Shown: positions 33,501 through 45,883 of the stretch, one piece after another | Layout of the letters: every line of letters starts with the position of its first letter | Numbering within the stretch: position 1 is the first letter of the stretch | DNA from: Alopecurus myosuroides | Taxonomy: Eukaryota > Streptophyta > Magnoliopsida > Poales > Poaceae | NCBI GenBank assembly: GCA_028641055.1 | Contig: CM054062.1 | Coordinates: 171,912,347-171,976,346, forward strand | Direction of reading: 5' to 3' | DNA: 64,000 bases | The notes under the pieces: model-generated | The model's input: the letters and a program-made list of their open reading frames with translations, nothing else | Database searches by the model: none | What the model was told of the DNA's origin: nothing | Translations under genes and position numbers: made by a program

Positions 33501-34930
33501 TGACCTTGTCCTAGCCAACTTTGTTAAACCCCTTTTGCTATGTTGAATGCTTTGTATACTTGTATGTTTGAATGCTAGTATGCTTGTTTATTTTGTTATT
33601 GTGTTTTCAATGTATAGATTGTACGGACAGCAACGATCTTTTGTGAATAGAGTGTGATTCCTTCACCAACTTGAACAAGGAAAGTAACACACCATCAACT
33701 ACCCATTCTTTTCTATATGCATTAGTTGATTTTTGAGTAGTATGCATGATAGGAAATTTCACTAAGTTATATTATGCTATGCTATATCCTAGTAGTGTGT
33801 AGCCATCCTTATAGATGTTACTTTTGAAGACTTGGTACTTAGTTGATGCTTAGCCTTGCTACAAAAATTGTTTTACTTCATGCTGTGGAAAAATTCTAAG
33901 TAACAACTTCAATGAACCACCTGGGTGGATTGGTAGTGCGGGGCTGTTGATAGTTGAGTCTCTCCCCGAGGGGAGTTCACTTGAAGGAATGCCACCCAGG
34001 AACAAAGTGATTATGAAGTTCCCCAAGTTTACATTGCTTCCAGTGAAGCCTTTAGTCATATGGTCTCTGTATTGATCAACTAAGTTGTGAGGGTTCAGCC
34101 TGGGCTTGACAAGAAGATGTAGCATAATTATAGGTGGAACGGGTATTGCCATTGGGTTGAATTCTTGCTTCTCAAAGATCTCGTCTCAATTCTTCTCCTT
34201 TCCTTAATGCACTCAGGGTGTATAGGATGTTTGGGTTGATTTGACTCTGAAGGTGAAAGTGCACAAGCTCTGCAGAGTCAACAAACTAAGATCTTAGCCG
34301 TGTCCCCGGTTATGGACAATTATGAGCAGCTGGACAAGGATGGACGGAAGAATCACATCACCATGTTCAGTAAGTAACATTTTTACCAAGTGAACAGTAG
34401 TTGTGGTACTTGGATTTCAATCCAATGATGCCACCCTTTGAAAAGAAAAGTTTGTTTTACAAAAGTGATAGGAGAAAACTGGCTTTATGCAAACTTAGCC
34501 AAAACTCCACTCAGCCAAATAAGCATGTAGTATTAGTATTGCCATTTATATCCACCATAGTGTTACTTGACAATACATTAAATTGTATTGACTCCCTTGT
34601 GGCTGCATATTCCATCCTGCAGATGATTTTGAAGACGAGTGAGGACTTCGTTTAGGATCTCGAGACTATCGCCAACATGTTTTGCCTATGCCACATGAAG
34701 AAGATGGGCTCAATGTTATTCTATGTTTTCTGATGTATTTCTTTGTTTTCTGCTAGTCTTCTAATACTATGGAAGTTGTAATACTATTTTGTAAAGACTG
34801 AATCATGCGATGTAGTAGAATTTAATGCATTTGCACGATATTTCATCTTGTACTGTGGTGCTAGAAATTGATCTAGGGACTAGCACAATAACACAGATGT
34901 TCTTACATTATTTAAATGTGGAATGCTACA
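30515..34930 (+). repeat. 5' LTR of the LARD
   Basis: 4416 bp, TG...CA. It is AT-rich apart from a GC-rich CT-repeat island (31230-31960) resembling an RNA start and leader. Open frames in that island (31387-32112, both strands) recur in the 3' LTR only with changes and look non-coding. The site equal to the Gypsy insertion in the other LTR is uninterrupted here (about 31830). Confidence 0.9.
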
Positions 34931-36745
34931 AAATGGTATCATAGCATTGTGTTGCCTGTAGAATTCGAGACCCTAAGTTTGGAGAAGACCCTAGGATTGA
35001 AAATTTTCTATGTTCAAACTTTCTAGAAACAAAAGAATCCTCTTAATGTTTCTCATATCCTCTCATCTATTATTCACCTTCAAAATATTCCTATAGATGA
35101 CCTACCCCTTGTTTTCTATCAAGGCATATTTGTTGATGACCATACCATGAAGTGCAAGAAGTATTTTCACCACATGAAAACCTACACTCAAGACAATTGA
35201 AGAAACTTGGAGATATACCCAAACTTCGCAACAATCAAGAACACCTCAAGACACGGAGAGAAGAATTTGAAGAAATGAAGAAGATATAGATGAGACCACC
35301 AATATAGTTACTTTGTTAGAACAACTTTAACGTGTTAGTGTATTGGTCATACCAATGAGTGTGGTATGATAATATTAGTTTGTTTGCTCAACCTTGTTAT
35401 TTGGTGTGATGAATGTTTGATAGATGTTTGTAAGATGAGTTTCCTTGATCTGATGTGTTAGGGTAGGAATTTATTTAGTCTCTTTCTAAATCTCTACTCA
35501 TCCATGCTAAGCCAACCAAATCCATACCCATTCACCAACCATAGTGAGCTACCATATGAAGTGCAACATCAAACATTACGCCTAAGAATGTTATGATTAG
35601 TTCCCTACAGAGACACAAGCCATCGAGTTGAGGAATATCATAGATATCAAGATCTTGTGTGAAGGAACGATCACATACATGATGAAGCGAACTATATACA
35701 AGGAGCAACAAGACAAATCAAAAATATAAGATGGACAAGTGGACTCAAAGTTGCATGAGCTATGAAGATTTTTAAGCTTTCCCCTACACCAACAGAAGAA
35801 ACAATGAAGAAGAACACAACTATCTAGTTGGTGTTTAAGAGTTCTACGCAACCCCACTAGTGTAAGAGCCTATAGCTTAGTCTTACAGATTTCGAACTTT
35901 ATATTAGACAAAGTGAGATGACCTAGTGTTATTATACAAGATTCACCAATCCAAGTACAAGGTAATGACTGAGTGTAACATGGATTGGCCCCTGTGATGA
36001 CTACTCGCATTATACTCTTGCTATGAGGAATGGTAAATCTGAGTGACATACCTATTAGAGAGACGACGATGTTAAACCTGAACCATACAATGGTAGAATA
36101 CAATAATGACCCTATGTTAGTGTTGCTGAAGCATACTATTTTCGGTGGGGATCAAGCCAACCTTGGAGGTATCAAGCAATAGAAGATATTTCCTACCATG
36201 AGAGTTTTGTTAGAAATAGCATGGTGCTTGCTTTCAAGGATGACAACAACAAGATGGAAGAATGCCAAGGACATAAAAAAAATACCAAGTTGAGAGTGAC
36301 CCAAGGAATTTTGATTGTACCAAAGAGTGACCCCTCAGTGTCAAAGGTAGTTTAACATAATTCTGTTGGTTTGTAATTCTACCTTGAGGGAAAGTTCTAC
36401 TCAAACCATCTTAAGTAAAACCACACTCCAAGCTATGTGAATGGACACATCCTATTGGAAGATAATATTAACCCATGAAACCCTATAGTTTGTATACCTG
36501 GATTCAAGACCCCAAATACCAAGGAGTTGATATATGCTTTATAATAACACTATGGAAGATGAACTATGACTCCAGCTGAAGACATAGTAAATCCAGCAGC
36601 TAGTTAGACAAGAGTTTAGACTACCCAGAAAATATTTTAAGGGTGGTAGCCCACCAAGTTGTTTTGGAAACCCAGATACCCAAACCTATCTTTCTTTCTA
36701 GCCTTCCCAAATCTCGGGACGAGATTTCTATTAAGGGTGGTAGTC
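34931..36745 (+). mobile_element. Internal domain of the LARD, non-coding
   Basis: 1815 bp without any RT, integrase or gag motif in six frames. The PBS lies at the left end. The right end has CTCGGGACGAGATTTC then a purine-rich TTAAGGGTGGTAGTC directly before the 3' LTR. Confidence 0.8.
34934..34945 (+). promoter_or_regulatory. LARD primer binding site
   Basis: TGGTATCATAGC, three bases after the LTR. It differs by one base from TGGTATCAGAGC, the complement of the initiator tRNA-Met 3' end used by most plant LTR elements. Confidence 0.85.
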
Positions 36746-38049
36746 TGTAACATCCCTAATTTTCAGAAAGTCCAAAAATAACTAAAAATTAAAACTTTTG
36801 TTTTCTTGATTAAAGGAAGCAACCAAAAACAAATAAACTCAAACACTAAGGATATATTATTGTTATTCCAATGTTACTAGAATTTAAAATCCATTATGCC
36901 TCTGTTTTCCTAAACCCTATTCAAAAATAAATTCAAGAAATTGTTTTCTCTTAACAAGCCTTATTATATAAAATGTTTTCCTAAACAAAATGTTTTCCAA
37001 ATGTTGTTTTCAACTTCTATCCATCAATAATAGTTCATCTTTCAGTTAATTGATTAACAGAAATATTTTCACAGTCAAAATTAACTATATCACCTTTCAA
37101 CTACTACATCAAGTATCAAGTAACAAAATGTTTTCCACCAAATTCATTATGAGAAAAGGACTTAGAGAAAACACATTTTCAAAAGTTTTATGCCTCTGAT
37201 TTTATTTGACCAATTATCTAATTAATTATTTCCCATTATGAAAAATGGCATTAAGTAGCTATTAGTAATCTAATCTTATTTAGAAAATAATTTTTTTTTA
37301 AAGTGTGTTGAAACAACACACAAATGTTTTAATGTGAAAGAGAAATATTTTACAAAATTACGGAATTTTGTTTGGGTCAATTGGATGTATTAATCAAAAT
37401 TTATCAATTAAAGAATATAGAACAGAAAAGGAACAAAAAAACAGAGAAGAACAAAAAATGAGCCAACGCAGGCCAACCCACTTCCTTCCCTCTCCACATC
37501 TTCCTCGCGCACGGCTCGAGCGTGCCCTCTCTCTTTCTCTCTCTGGAAGGTGGGTCCCGCGCTAACAAAGGCGATGACGTAATCGTCTCCTTCCTCCGTT
37601 CCTCGCAGTGAACACCTGAAACACCGAATTAATCCTCGCGTTAATTTCTCGCGTTTAAGGCTGTAATAATCTCCCCTGTTTCTTCCCTATAATAGCCCTC
37701 TCCCTCCGTATCATTTCCCCTCTCCTCCCTCTCCTTTCTATGCCGCCAGTCTCTGTAAATTGCTCGCCGGAGATCCACGGAGCCGTCGTCGCGTTTCTTC
37801 GACTCCGGCCACGGTAGCAGGTCCACACCGCCCTTTTTAATCTTGTATGGATGCCCTCGCATGCGCACACCCCTCACGCACGTCCACGATTTCTTCCCGC
37901 GGGGAATTGGCAAGAACAAGCTCGCCGGAGTTGTTTCTCCACTGCCGCCTTGGGTGCCGCTCATCGTCGTCGATAAGGCCACGAGGGGGCGCGCCGTCAG
38001 CGCTATCCGAACCTCCGTGAAGTTCTGCTTCTCATCATCGCCTTCCTCG

Positions 38050-38054
38050 AGGCC
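38050..38054. repeat. Target-site duplication of Gypsy element 1, left copy (AGGCC)
   Basis: Identical to 50070-50074. The uninterrupted 5' LTR of the LARD has CCTCGAGCCCCAGACCC at this place, confirming the empty site. Confidence 0.92.
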
Positions 38055-38595
38055 TGTCGAGACATCGTAGTAGTTTTCATAGACGGGGGTGCCATGAGAC
38101 TACGGGTAGAGACGTGGGGAAACGGGATCGCGTTGAAGACAAAGACACAGGATTTACCCAGGTTCGGTACGTCGTAATAATACGACGTTCCTACTCCTGC
38201 AATCTCACTAATCAGGACTAAAGCCTGTGTATACAATTACAATGTCAGGTTCTGTTTAGATATTCGCTGAGGATCAACTTCCCGGCGAGTTAGCCTGTAG
38301 CTTCGTGTCCTGTTATCTTATCTCCCGCCCGGCTTTATATAATAGCCGGGTTAGGGCATACAGAGTAGGAAACCTAGAAGACTACGGTAGCCATTAACTT
38401 GGAAAGTAAGGAATCCGCCTTCTCCTCCAACCCAGACCACGTGGGCCGTGATCCGGGTCCTTCTAGAATCCGGCTTCTGTGCGTCAGCTTACTGGGCCGC
38501 CCAATGGACCATAGCCCACTACCAGTTGGGCCACCCTGGTAATCTGGCACTTTTGACTACCATCTGATATACCCCTATTTGGTATATATCCGACA
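38055..38595 (-). repeat. 3' LTR of Gypsy 1
   Basis: Differs from 49529-50069 at nine of 541 positions with no gaps (my count from the text). A TATATAA at 38336 with CCGGCTAT inverted around it (GCCGGGTT...) marks a probable minus-strand promoter. GTAGCCCCCAAG at 38596 is the complement of the polypurine tract. Confidence 0.9.
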
Positions 38596-39070
38596 GTAGC
38601 CCCCAAGAAGAATTAAAACTCTGATTCGCCGTCTTTCGCCAAATGCATATTGTCCGTGAAACTCGGAATTCGGGAAATCCGGCTTTTCTCACACGATCCT
38701 TCGCGGAGAAGTAATCTCCTACGTCAGCACTTTAATCCTGCTAACGTAAGGGACGTTTGGGTTTTCGGCAGAAACCCAGAAACATATCTCTGACAGATTC
38801 TCGCGGGAAATGAGGAGATAACCATAATCATCATGTCGATCCATTTCCCGGATTTCTCGGCGAGTGACACGCGTTAATCATCCAACGGTCAAAAGAGCCG
38901 TTAGCACGCATCGTGACGGATTTCCGGCTAATAGCCTTCTTCGTCCTCCCGAAAAATCTTCCGCTCCCACTCGAACGCCATTACAGCGCCCAAGCTTCCA
39001 GCAGAGAGAGGGCACCGAAACGCACACCGCGCCCGAAACCTCACCGGAGACGAGCCAGCGCCGCCACCTG
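38596..39070 (+). promoter_or_regulatory. Space between the Gypsy 1 LTR and the antisense gene
   Basis: Starts with the polypurine tract complement, then about 470 bp that must hold the promoter and leader of the plus-strand gene if that gene is expressed on its own. I see no clear TATA box. The frame is open upstream of the chosen ATG from 38864, without another ATG. Confidence 0.4.
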
Positions 39071-42023
39071 ATGGCATCTCCGCCGTCTTCCCCCGCCCGC
39101 AACGTAACGCAAGACATCGAGGACATCATCAACACGATGGACCCTCAGTTGGACTCTCCAACGCACGCCGGCGGCGAGCCAGTGAAGACTACGGGCACCG
39201 CGGCGGACGGAGGGAATCCTTCCGCCGCCGCGGATCTTGCGGGCTCAAGATCCGCGCCTTCTCCGCCGTTCGCTCCCGAGACGGCGGAGGAGAAGATCAC
39301 GCTCCTCGGCGACGAGCTCGCCGCTGCAGAAGCCGCCGCGTCCGCCGCCGCCGGAGCGGACGAAGAACTGGAGACTGCCGGCAACTGGGTTGCCTGCAGC
39401 ATTCCCCCATCCCTCCTTCCAAACATGGAAAAGGAGGGGTTAGTGCTAAAAGGGAAATGGTGGCTCCCGGAGGACGAGAACGAACCCCTGCCAAATGACG
39501 GCGAACGGGTTCTTCTCTCCTCCCATCTCCTAAGAGGTATGGGATTGCCACCTTCTGCCTTTTTCCTCCAAGTTCTCTCCCATTACAACATCCAGCCCCA
39601 TAACCTGCCACCCAATTCCATTCTTTACATGGCCGGCTTTCAGGCCCTCTTTGAGGGTTTCCTAGGCATAGAACCTAGGTTAGACTTCTGGTTATACTGC
39701 TTCGGGGTTAAGCGGAACTCTTCGGAGGGCGCACTCCCGACTTGCGGAACCATCTCCTTCACTCTTAGGAGATTTAGGGAGGAATGGTTCCCCAAGATCA
39801 GAACCTCGGAATCCGTCAAATTCTGGACGGGTTCCTTCTTTTATCATCCCGGTGTCCCTTTCCCGAAAAAGGCCATCGGGGTTCCACCTTTCTCAAACAC
39901 CATTGCTGTTCCCCAAGAAAATTGGGGAACAGAAGCCGTCCAAGTTCTGCCGCCTGATCTTCTAAGGATCAAGCGGTGCATCGCCAAGCTCACCTCCTCT
40001 GATCCGCCCCTAACCGGCATGGACACAGTCCTTTGCTGGTTGGATAGGCGGATCCAGCCATTGGCCAACCATGGCGGCCGTCTCCTTTGCGAGTATACGG
40101 GCGCCAACGACAAAATGCGGACAACCAGCAAAGACTGGGCCGCGAAGGATCTGTGGTGGCGCGTAAACCAGTTGGTCGCATTACGCGACCAATATGAAGC
40201 GAGTCGGCCAATGTATACGGCCGACAATCCGGCTCCCAAGGTATTTTTCCGTCATTTGGGTGGAATTTTGGCATGCTTTCTCGGATTTTTCGCTTCTAAC
40301 TCTGCTTTTTCTTTTCGACAGATTGCTGAACTTCCTCACTCGGAGCTAGCCTCCGAAGCTGATCTGGAGGCGTTGCACGCCACCTTTGCAAGCGGGCGAA
40401 AGCGCAAGAAGATTTCCTCCTCTGAGGAAATCATCGATCTTGACGGGATTCCCGTCGTCACCTCCAGGTAAGAACGTCCGGGTTATTTTCTTTTTGTCGA
40501 AGTTTTCTTTCATCTTCGGAGTTTTAACTCTTTCCGGGTTTTTTGTTTTTTGCCTTTAGCCTGCCTCCCTCTACCTTATAGCCAAAGAAGCTGAAAAGGC
40601 ATAAGGTTGTGACCGGCAGAGGCTCTCAACCTTCTCCCGTCATCGCACCGGACACACCGTCCACGATGGCGGAAGAGCATGCGACAGCCCCCACCACCGA
40701 GTCGTTGGAGCCCAGCCAGCCCGTTGTGTCGGACAAGGACACGAGGGAAAGGGCGGCTCCAGAGGTGGGAAATTCTTCTCGGACAATCGATGAGGAGATT
40801 CCCACCTTCGACAAGGACTTCAAGAACCTCAACGATGGCCTAAGCGCGGCCGGAATTCTTTTTGCGGAATACGCAAAAGAGTTCAACGAAAACTTGGCGG
40901 GGTTGCAGCGAATGAGCCAGGTATTTAACTCTAGCCCCCAAGCATTAAGCAAAATGTATACTTTTCGCCTTGATGCTTTTTAATTACTCTTTTCCTTGTC
41001 GTGTTCCAGCAAACCGCTGAAACCATTAACATGGAAGTTTTCAATAAACTTTCCATCAAGAACAAGGAAGTTAGAAATCTTCTTTCCATTCTTGACGTGA
41101 AAGATGCGGAGCTGGCATCGTCTGAGCTGAAGCTGTCGGAAACAACAGGTATACTTTTTTTCTCTAAAGTTTTTGATTCAGCTTTTTGTCTAAGTACTTT
41201 TCCGGGATTTTTCTAAACTCGGAGTTTTCCTTGCTTTCCAGATGCTTTGGCTAAGGCCAAGCAAATAGCTGAAGATGCCGGCAATGCTGCCAGTCTCCGT
41301 GAGGAGAATCTGGACCTTCATAAGCAGCTTATGAAGGCCCAAAAGGATCTGGAAGCCAGCAATCTGGCCCTTGGAATTGCTCATTCCAAGGCTTCCGAAC
41401 AGGCGGAGAAGGATAAGTCCACCATCCAGGACTTGGAAAATGCCTTAAACCTTCGCCTGGAGGAAGGCTCCGAAATCGACAAGATCATCGGTAAGTTTTA
41501 CTTCATTTACCATTTTTCCATGTCTTGTTTTCATTCTCTGCTTTTTCACTTAACCTTTTTGGTTGTTTTGTCTGAAAAAACAGGAGGTAACCCAGATCTC
41601 GCTCGGATTGACAGAATCCGAGCCTTTGGGAAGACGTGGACTGCGATCAGAGCTGCTGGCATGCAGCTGGTCAACAAGTTCCTTCCCACAAGGACTAGGG
41701 AGTTCTCGGAAGTTGAGAAACTTCCGGGTGCCATCTTGGAGGTGGCGGAGTCCAGGGAGTCCATCCTATGCTCCGCTGCACGGGGTGGTGCACGCATGGC
41801 ACTCGGCTTTATGCGTATGCACTACCCTGGTGCAAAGTCTTGGCGCGTGTCGTCCGGTATCCCTCAAGGATACATGGAAACTCAACGAACCACCATCTTT
41901 GATGAAATCAAAGGCCACGCCACCAAGATCGCCTCCACGGTGAACATCTCCATCACTTATCCAGAAGAGGAGATCCCGGAAGCCCCCGAGAATGACAGCA
42001 GCGACGAAGACTCGGATGCTTGA
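39071..42023 (+). pseudogene. Antisense six-exon gene of Gypsy 1, PF04195 ('putative gypsy type transposon') family, one stop codon
   Basis: Exons 39071-40240, 40322-40467, 40560-40920, 41010-41148, 41242-41490 and 41584-42023. All introns are GT-AG and 81-93 bp, and all phases join (2505 bp, 834 residues). TAG at 40579-40581 interrupts exon 3. Layout: Ala-rich acidic start (1 to about 120), PF04195-like core with 'LPPNSILYMAGFQALFEGFLGI' style residues (about 150-215), a further globular part, an 'SGRKRKK' basic patch, coiled coil (exons 4-5) and a conserved end (exon 6) with acidic tail. Its role is unknown. It is transcribed, if at all, against gag-pol. The first intron keeps the frame open, so an unspliced form would also read through. 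Confidence 0.75.
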
Positions 42024-42650
42024 AGGGCTGCCTTTAACCTGGATGATGAAAGTAGACAATAGGAGCATTACTGCACTTTTACAATGTAATTTATATTGTA
42101 ATTCTTCTATTCCTTTTGTATAAACAAGAACTCCGCCTTTTGTAGTTTTAATTATGAAATTCTTTGCAAGGTTTCCGGGTTTTAATATTCCTTTGCCTTC
42201 TAAGTTCTCTGGCTTATGTGTTTTAACTGTCCTTAGTGTTTGAAATGGCTCGATAGTATTATGAATCATCATGCCGAGTAACTGGGTATAACCAACCAGT
42301 TTAAACTCGGAAACATGGATCATACTAAAGGCATTTTTACTAACTAGCTCCAGTGACCCAACACGTAAACAATCAGATAATATTTAGAGAAAAGTAAGGA
42401 ATTTTTTGAAACTTGGGCACGCAGGCACAATCCGAGTTTCCTTTAGCCGTTAGCAGGCTGAAAATCATTCAGTTTTTAAACACCGAGCACGCAGGCACAA
42501 TTCGGGTTAACATTGAGTATTTTGTAAGATCATTGGGAAATAGATAAGGTGGAATCATGCTTTGTACTATAATAAACTTGTAAAAACATGGATATAAGAA
42601 TTCCGACAACTTTATTTCATGATATCAAAGATGTTTACATAGAAATTGAA
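42024..42650. mobile_element. Gypsy 1 space between the convergent antisense gene and pol
   Basis: Holds both 3' untranslated regions. It contains two copies of GCACGCAGGCACAAT(C/T)CG (42417 and 42488) about 70 bp apart, each next to a CCGAG. No gene seen. Confidence 0.5.
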
Positions 42651-44480
42651 CTAAGTATAGAAGGGACGTAACTGCTGGATGCTCCAAGGCCTCTTTGTCT
42701 CTCCTAGTTCATCATCTATCTTTCTCTTTCTTTTGCGATTCGGCTTCTCGAGATCGTCTTCCGTGTCCCGAATATCTACAAGATAATATGACCCATTTTT
42801 CATAGCTTTGCTGATTACAAATGGTCCTTCCCATACTGGGGCCAATTTGTGCTTTCTTTGCTGCACCAATCTCAGCACTAAGTCACCTTCTTTAAAAGAA
42901 CGATGCCTGATTTTCCGACTATGATAACGTCGTAAACCTTGCCGGTAAATGGCGGATCTTTGAAGCACAAGCTCTCGTTCCTCTTCTAAGAGATCGACGG
43001 CATCCTGTCGTGCTTCTTCGGCATCCGAGTCATCGAAATCCCGCACTCTTGGGCTATTATGGATCATGTCCGTTGGAAGAATAGCTTCCGCACCGTAAAC
43101 TAGGAAAAACGGGGTTTGCCCAGTTGACCTGTTTGGCGTCGTTCGAATACTCCAAAGCACGGAAGGTAGCTCCTCTACCCATGCTCCAGCTGCTCTATGA
43201 AGAGGAGATTCGAGTCTTGGGCGTATTCCTTGCAGGATTGAGCTATTCATTCTCTCAACCTGTCCATTGGATTGCGGGTGTGCCACAGATGCGAGATCTA
43301 GGCGAATTCCCGTTTGTCGGCAATATTTTGCCAACTCTCCAATGGAGAAATTTGTCCCGTTGTCGGTTATTATGCTGTGTGGAACGCCATATCTCATGAC
43401 TATGTCAATGATGAAATTTCTGGCAGTTACACCGTCAAGATTTTTGATGGGTTTAGCCTCCACCCATTTGGTATACTTATCTACAGGTACAAGTAGATGC
43501 GTAAGTCCGCCTCGCGCAGTTTTGAACAGTCCCATCATATCTAGCCCCCAGACCGCAAACGGCCATGTAATTGGGATAGTTTTTAGTGCTTGGGCCGGCA
43601 TATTAGTCTGCTTGGCGTAATATTGACACCCTTCACATGTGTTAACTATGTGCTCAGCATCTGTCTTGGCTGTTAGCCAGAAAAACCCGGCACGGAATGC
43701 TTTTTTAACTATGCTCTTTGATTGAGCATGGTGTCCGCAATCTCCGGCGTGGATTTCTTGCAGGATTTCTCGTCCTTCTTCTGGTGAAATACACCGCAGA
43801 AAAATTCCGGAAGTACTGCGTTTATATAGGCAATTATCAATTACCGTGTATCCTTTGTATCGACGCTGAATTTGTCTCTGCAAGACTTCGTCTGCTTCTT
43901 CCGGGTACTTCTGGTTGACTAAGAAGTTTAAATATGGAATTGTCCAGTCCGGGTTAACGAGCATAACTTTAATTGACTCGGAAGCCAGAGGGTAATCGAT
44001 ATCTCCACCTTTTATGGATGGCTCGTACAGATGCTGGACGAATACACCTGGGGGTAGGTTTTTTACCCTTTCTGACCCCATGCGTGCTAACGCATCCGCG
44101 TTCCAATTTTCCTCCCTTTTAACGTGGAGTACTTTGAATCCGAAGAAACAAATGGCGAACTCGTCCACCGTTCTCCGATATTCGGTCATTATAGGGCTCT
44201 TTGCGTCCCAGGTTTGGTTGAGCTGATGTTGTACCAAATCCGAGTCGCCATAGCACAGGATGCGTTTGACCCCTATTTCTTTTGCAATGTGCAAGCCATG
44301 AAGCAGAGCTTCGTATTCTGCCACGTTATTGCTGGCGTTGAAGTGTATTTGTAATACATACTCCATTGTGTCTCCTTTAGGGGATTTTAAGACTACACCA
44401 GCTCCAGCGCCCTCCTTCATCTTGGATCCGTCAAAATGCATGATCCAGTACTCGGACTCCGGCATTGGTGTTTTCTCCAT
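42651..44480 (-). pseudogene. Gypsy 1 pol, second RNase H and integrase
   Basis: Open frame of 609 codons, continuing the RT frame after two stops. The start shows 'IMHFDGSKMKEGAGAG' and 'ILCYGDSDLV', the Asp-bearing motifs of the extra plant-type RNase H of Tat elements. Then come the integrase zinc finger ('HAGDCGHH...CEGCQYY') and the catalytic core: 'WGLDMMG', 'IITDNGTNF' and 'NGQVERMN' supply Asp, Asp and Glu. The C-terminus ends 'QQLRPFYT' without a chromodomain, as expected for Tat. Normally part of one polyprotein with the RT. Confidence 0.88.
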
Positions 44481-44483
44481 TGC

Positions 44484-45760
44484 TTACGTCTAGTCGGCGA
44501 CAAAATCTGCCAGAACCTGAGATTTTATTGCCGTCCTTGGCTGATACTTAATGTCGAAGGCTGCTAGCTCGATGCCCCATTTGGCTACTCGGCCAGTTGC
44601 CTCCGCATTATTTATTATATCCCCTAGTGGTGCTTTACATACCACTGTTATGGAATATCCTTGGAAGTAATGGCGTAACTTTCTAGATGCGAAAAATACG
44701 CCATATGCCAGTTTTTGATAGTGTGGGTACCTTTGCTTGGACTCGGAGAAAACTTCACTTATGTAATATACCGGATGCTGATCTGGTATGCTTTGTTCGT
44801 CTTTATTCCATTCCACAACAATTACTGCACTAATAACCCTGTTTGTAGCCGTGAGGTACAATAACATAGGTTCTTCGTCTTTTGGGGATGCCAAAATCGG
44901 AGCTTTCATCAAAGTTTCCTTCAACTGGGTTAGCGCTGCATCGGCCTCTTCTATCCACTCGAATTTGTCGGATTTTTTCAGCAACTTGTAGAGTGGTAAG
45001 GCTTTATCCCCCAGCCGACTAATAAATCTGCTGACGGCAGCAGCGGAACCCGTCAATCTTTGGACATTTTTCACACACGTAGGTTTGGAGATGTTCAAGA
45101 TGGCTTTGATATTTTCCGGGTTAACTTCTATTCCTCTGTGAGAAACGATGAAACCCAGAAGTTTTCCTGAGGGAACCCCGAATACACACTTTGATGGATT
45201 TAACTTCATCTTGTAAGTGCGCAAGTTTTCGAAGGTTTCTCGCAAATCCTCAAGGAGTGTGTCTTTTTCCTTGGTTGCGACAGCAATATCGTCCACGTAA
45301 ACGTGGACATTTTTGCCAATCTGACTATGCAAACAACGTTGCATGCAACGCTGGTAAGTTGCACCTGCGTTCTTCAGACCAAACGGCATGGTTACGTAAT
45401 AATACGTCCCGTATGGGGTTATAAAAGAAGTCTTAATTTGATCTTCCTTTTTCATGCGTATTTGGTGATACCCGGAATAAGCATCCAAAAAGCATAAAAG
45501 CTCACAGCCTGCGGTGGCATCTATTATTTGATCGATTCGCGGTAACGCGAACCTATCTTTTGGACACAATTTGTTCAAGCCGGTGTAATCTATACACATT
45601 CTAAGAGCAATAGTGTCTTTCTTTGGTACTAATACCGGATTTGCAGACCAATCAGTGTGGGTTACTTCCTGAATGAAATCTGCTGCTAAAAGCCGGATAA
45701 TTTCCTTGCCAATAGCCTTCCGTCTTCTTCCGTCAATCGACGGAGACCTTGTTTGACGGG
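44484..45760 (-). pseudogene. Gypsy 1 pol, reverse transcriptase and its RNase H
   Basis: The frame open at 45599-44490 carries 'CFLDAYSGYHQIRMKKED', 'MPFGLKNAGATYQR' and 'VHVYVDDIAV' (RT active site YVDD), then the connection and RT-linked RNase H ('LAYGVFFASRKLRHYFQ'). TAG (44490-44492) and TAA (44484-44486) separate it from the second RNase H. Upstream, 'NPVLVPKKDT' extends the frame to about 45737, where one missing base (CGATTGACGG) shifts it out of phase with '...GSKPVKQGLRR'. Not functional. Confidence 0.85.
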
Positions 45761-45883
45761 TTTGGAGCCTGGAATCACCTTGAGTTGATGCTCAGCAAGT
45801 TCCCTGGGTACACCTGGCATGTCAGCCGAACACCAGGCGAAAATATCCCAGTTCTCACGGAGGAACTTGATGATCTCGCCTTC

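Noticed and set aside
38864..39070. Upstream extension of the Gypsy 1 antisense gene
   Set aside because: The frame is open but contains no ATG before 39071, so it is treated as leader.
39145..40274. Minus-strand frames of 85-131 codons opposite the first exon of the Gypsy 1 antisense gene
   Set aside because: Shadows of a GC-rich exon; no domain, and not continuous with the minus-strand pol.
43124..44354. Plus-strand frames opposite Gypsy 1 integrase, and similar ones at 60502-63902
   Set aside because: Complement of conserved pol coding sequence; no start context, no domain.
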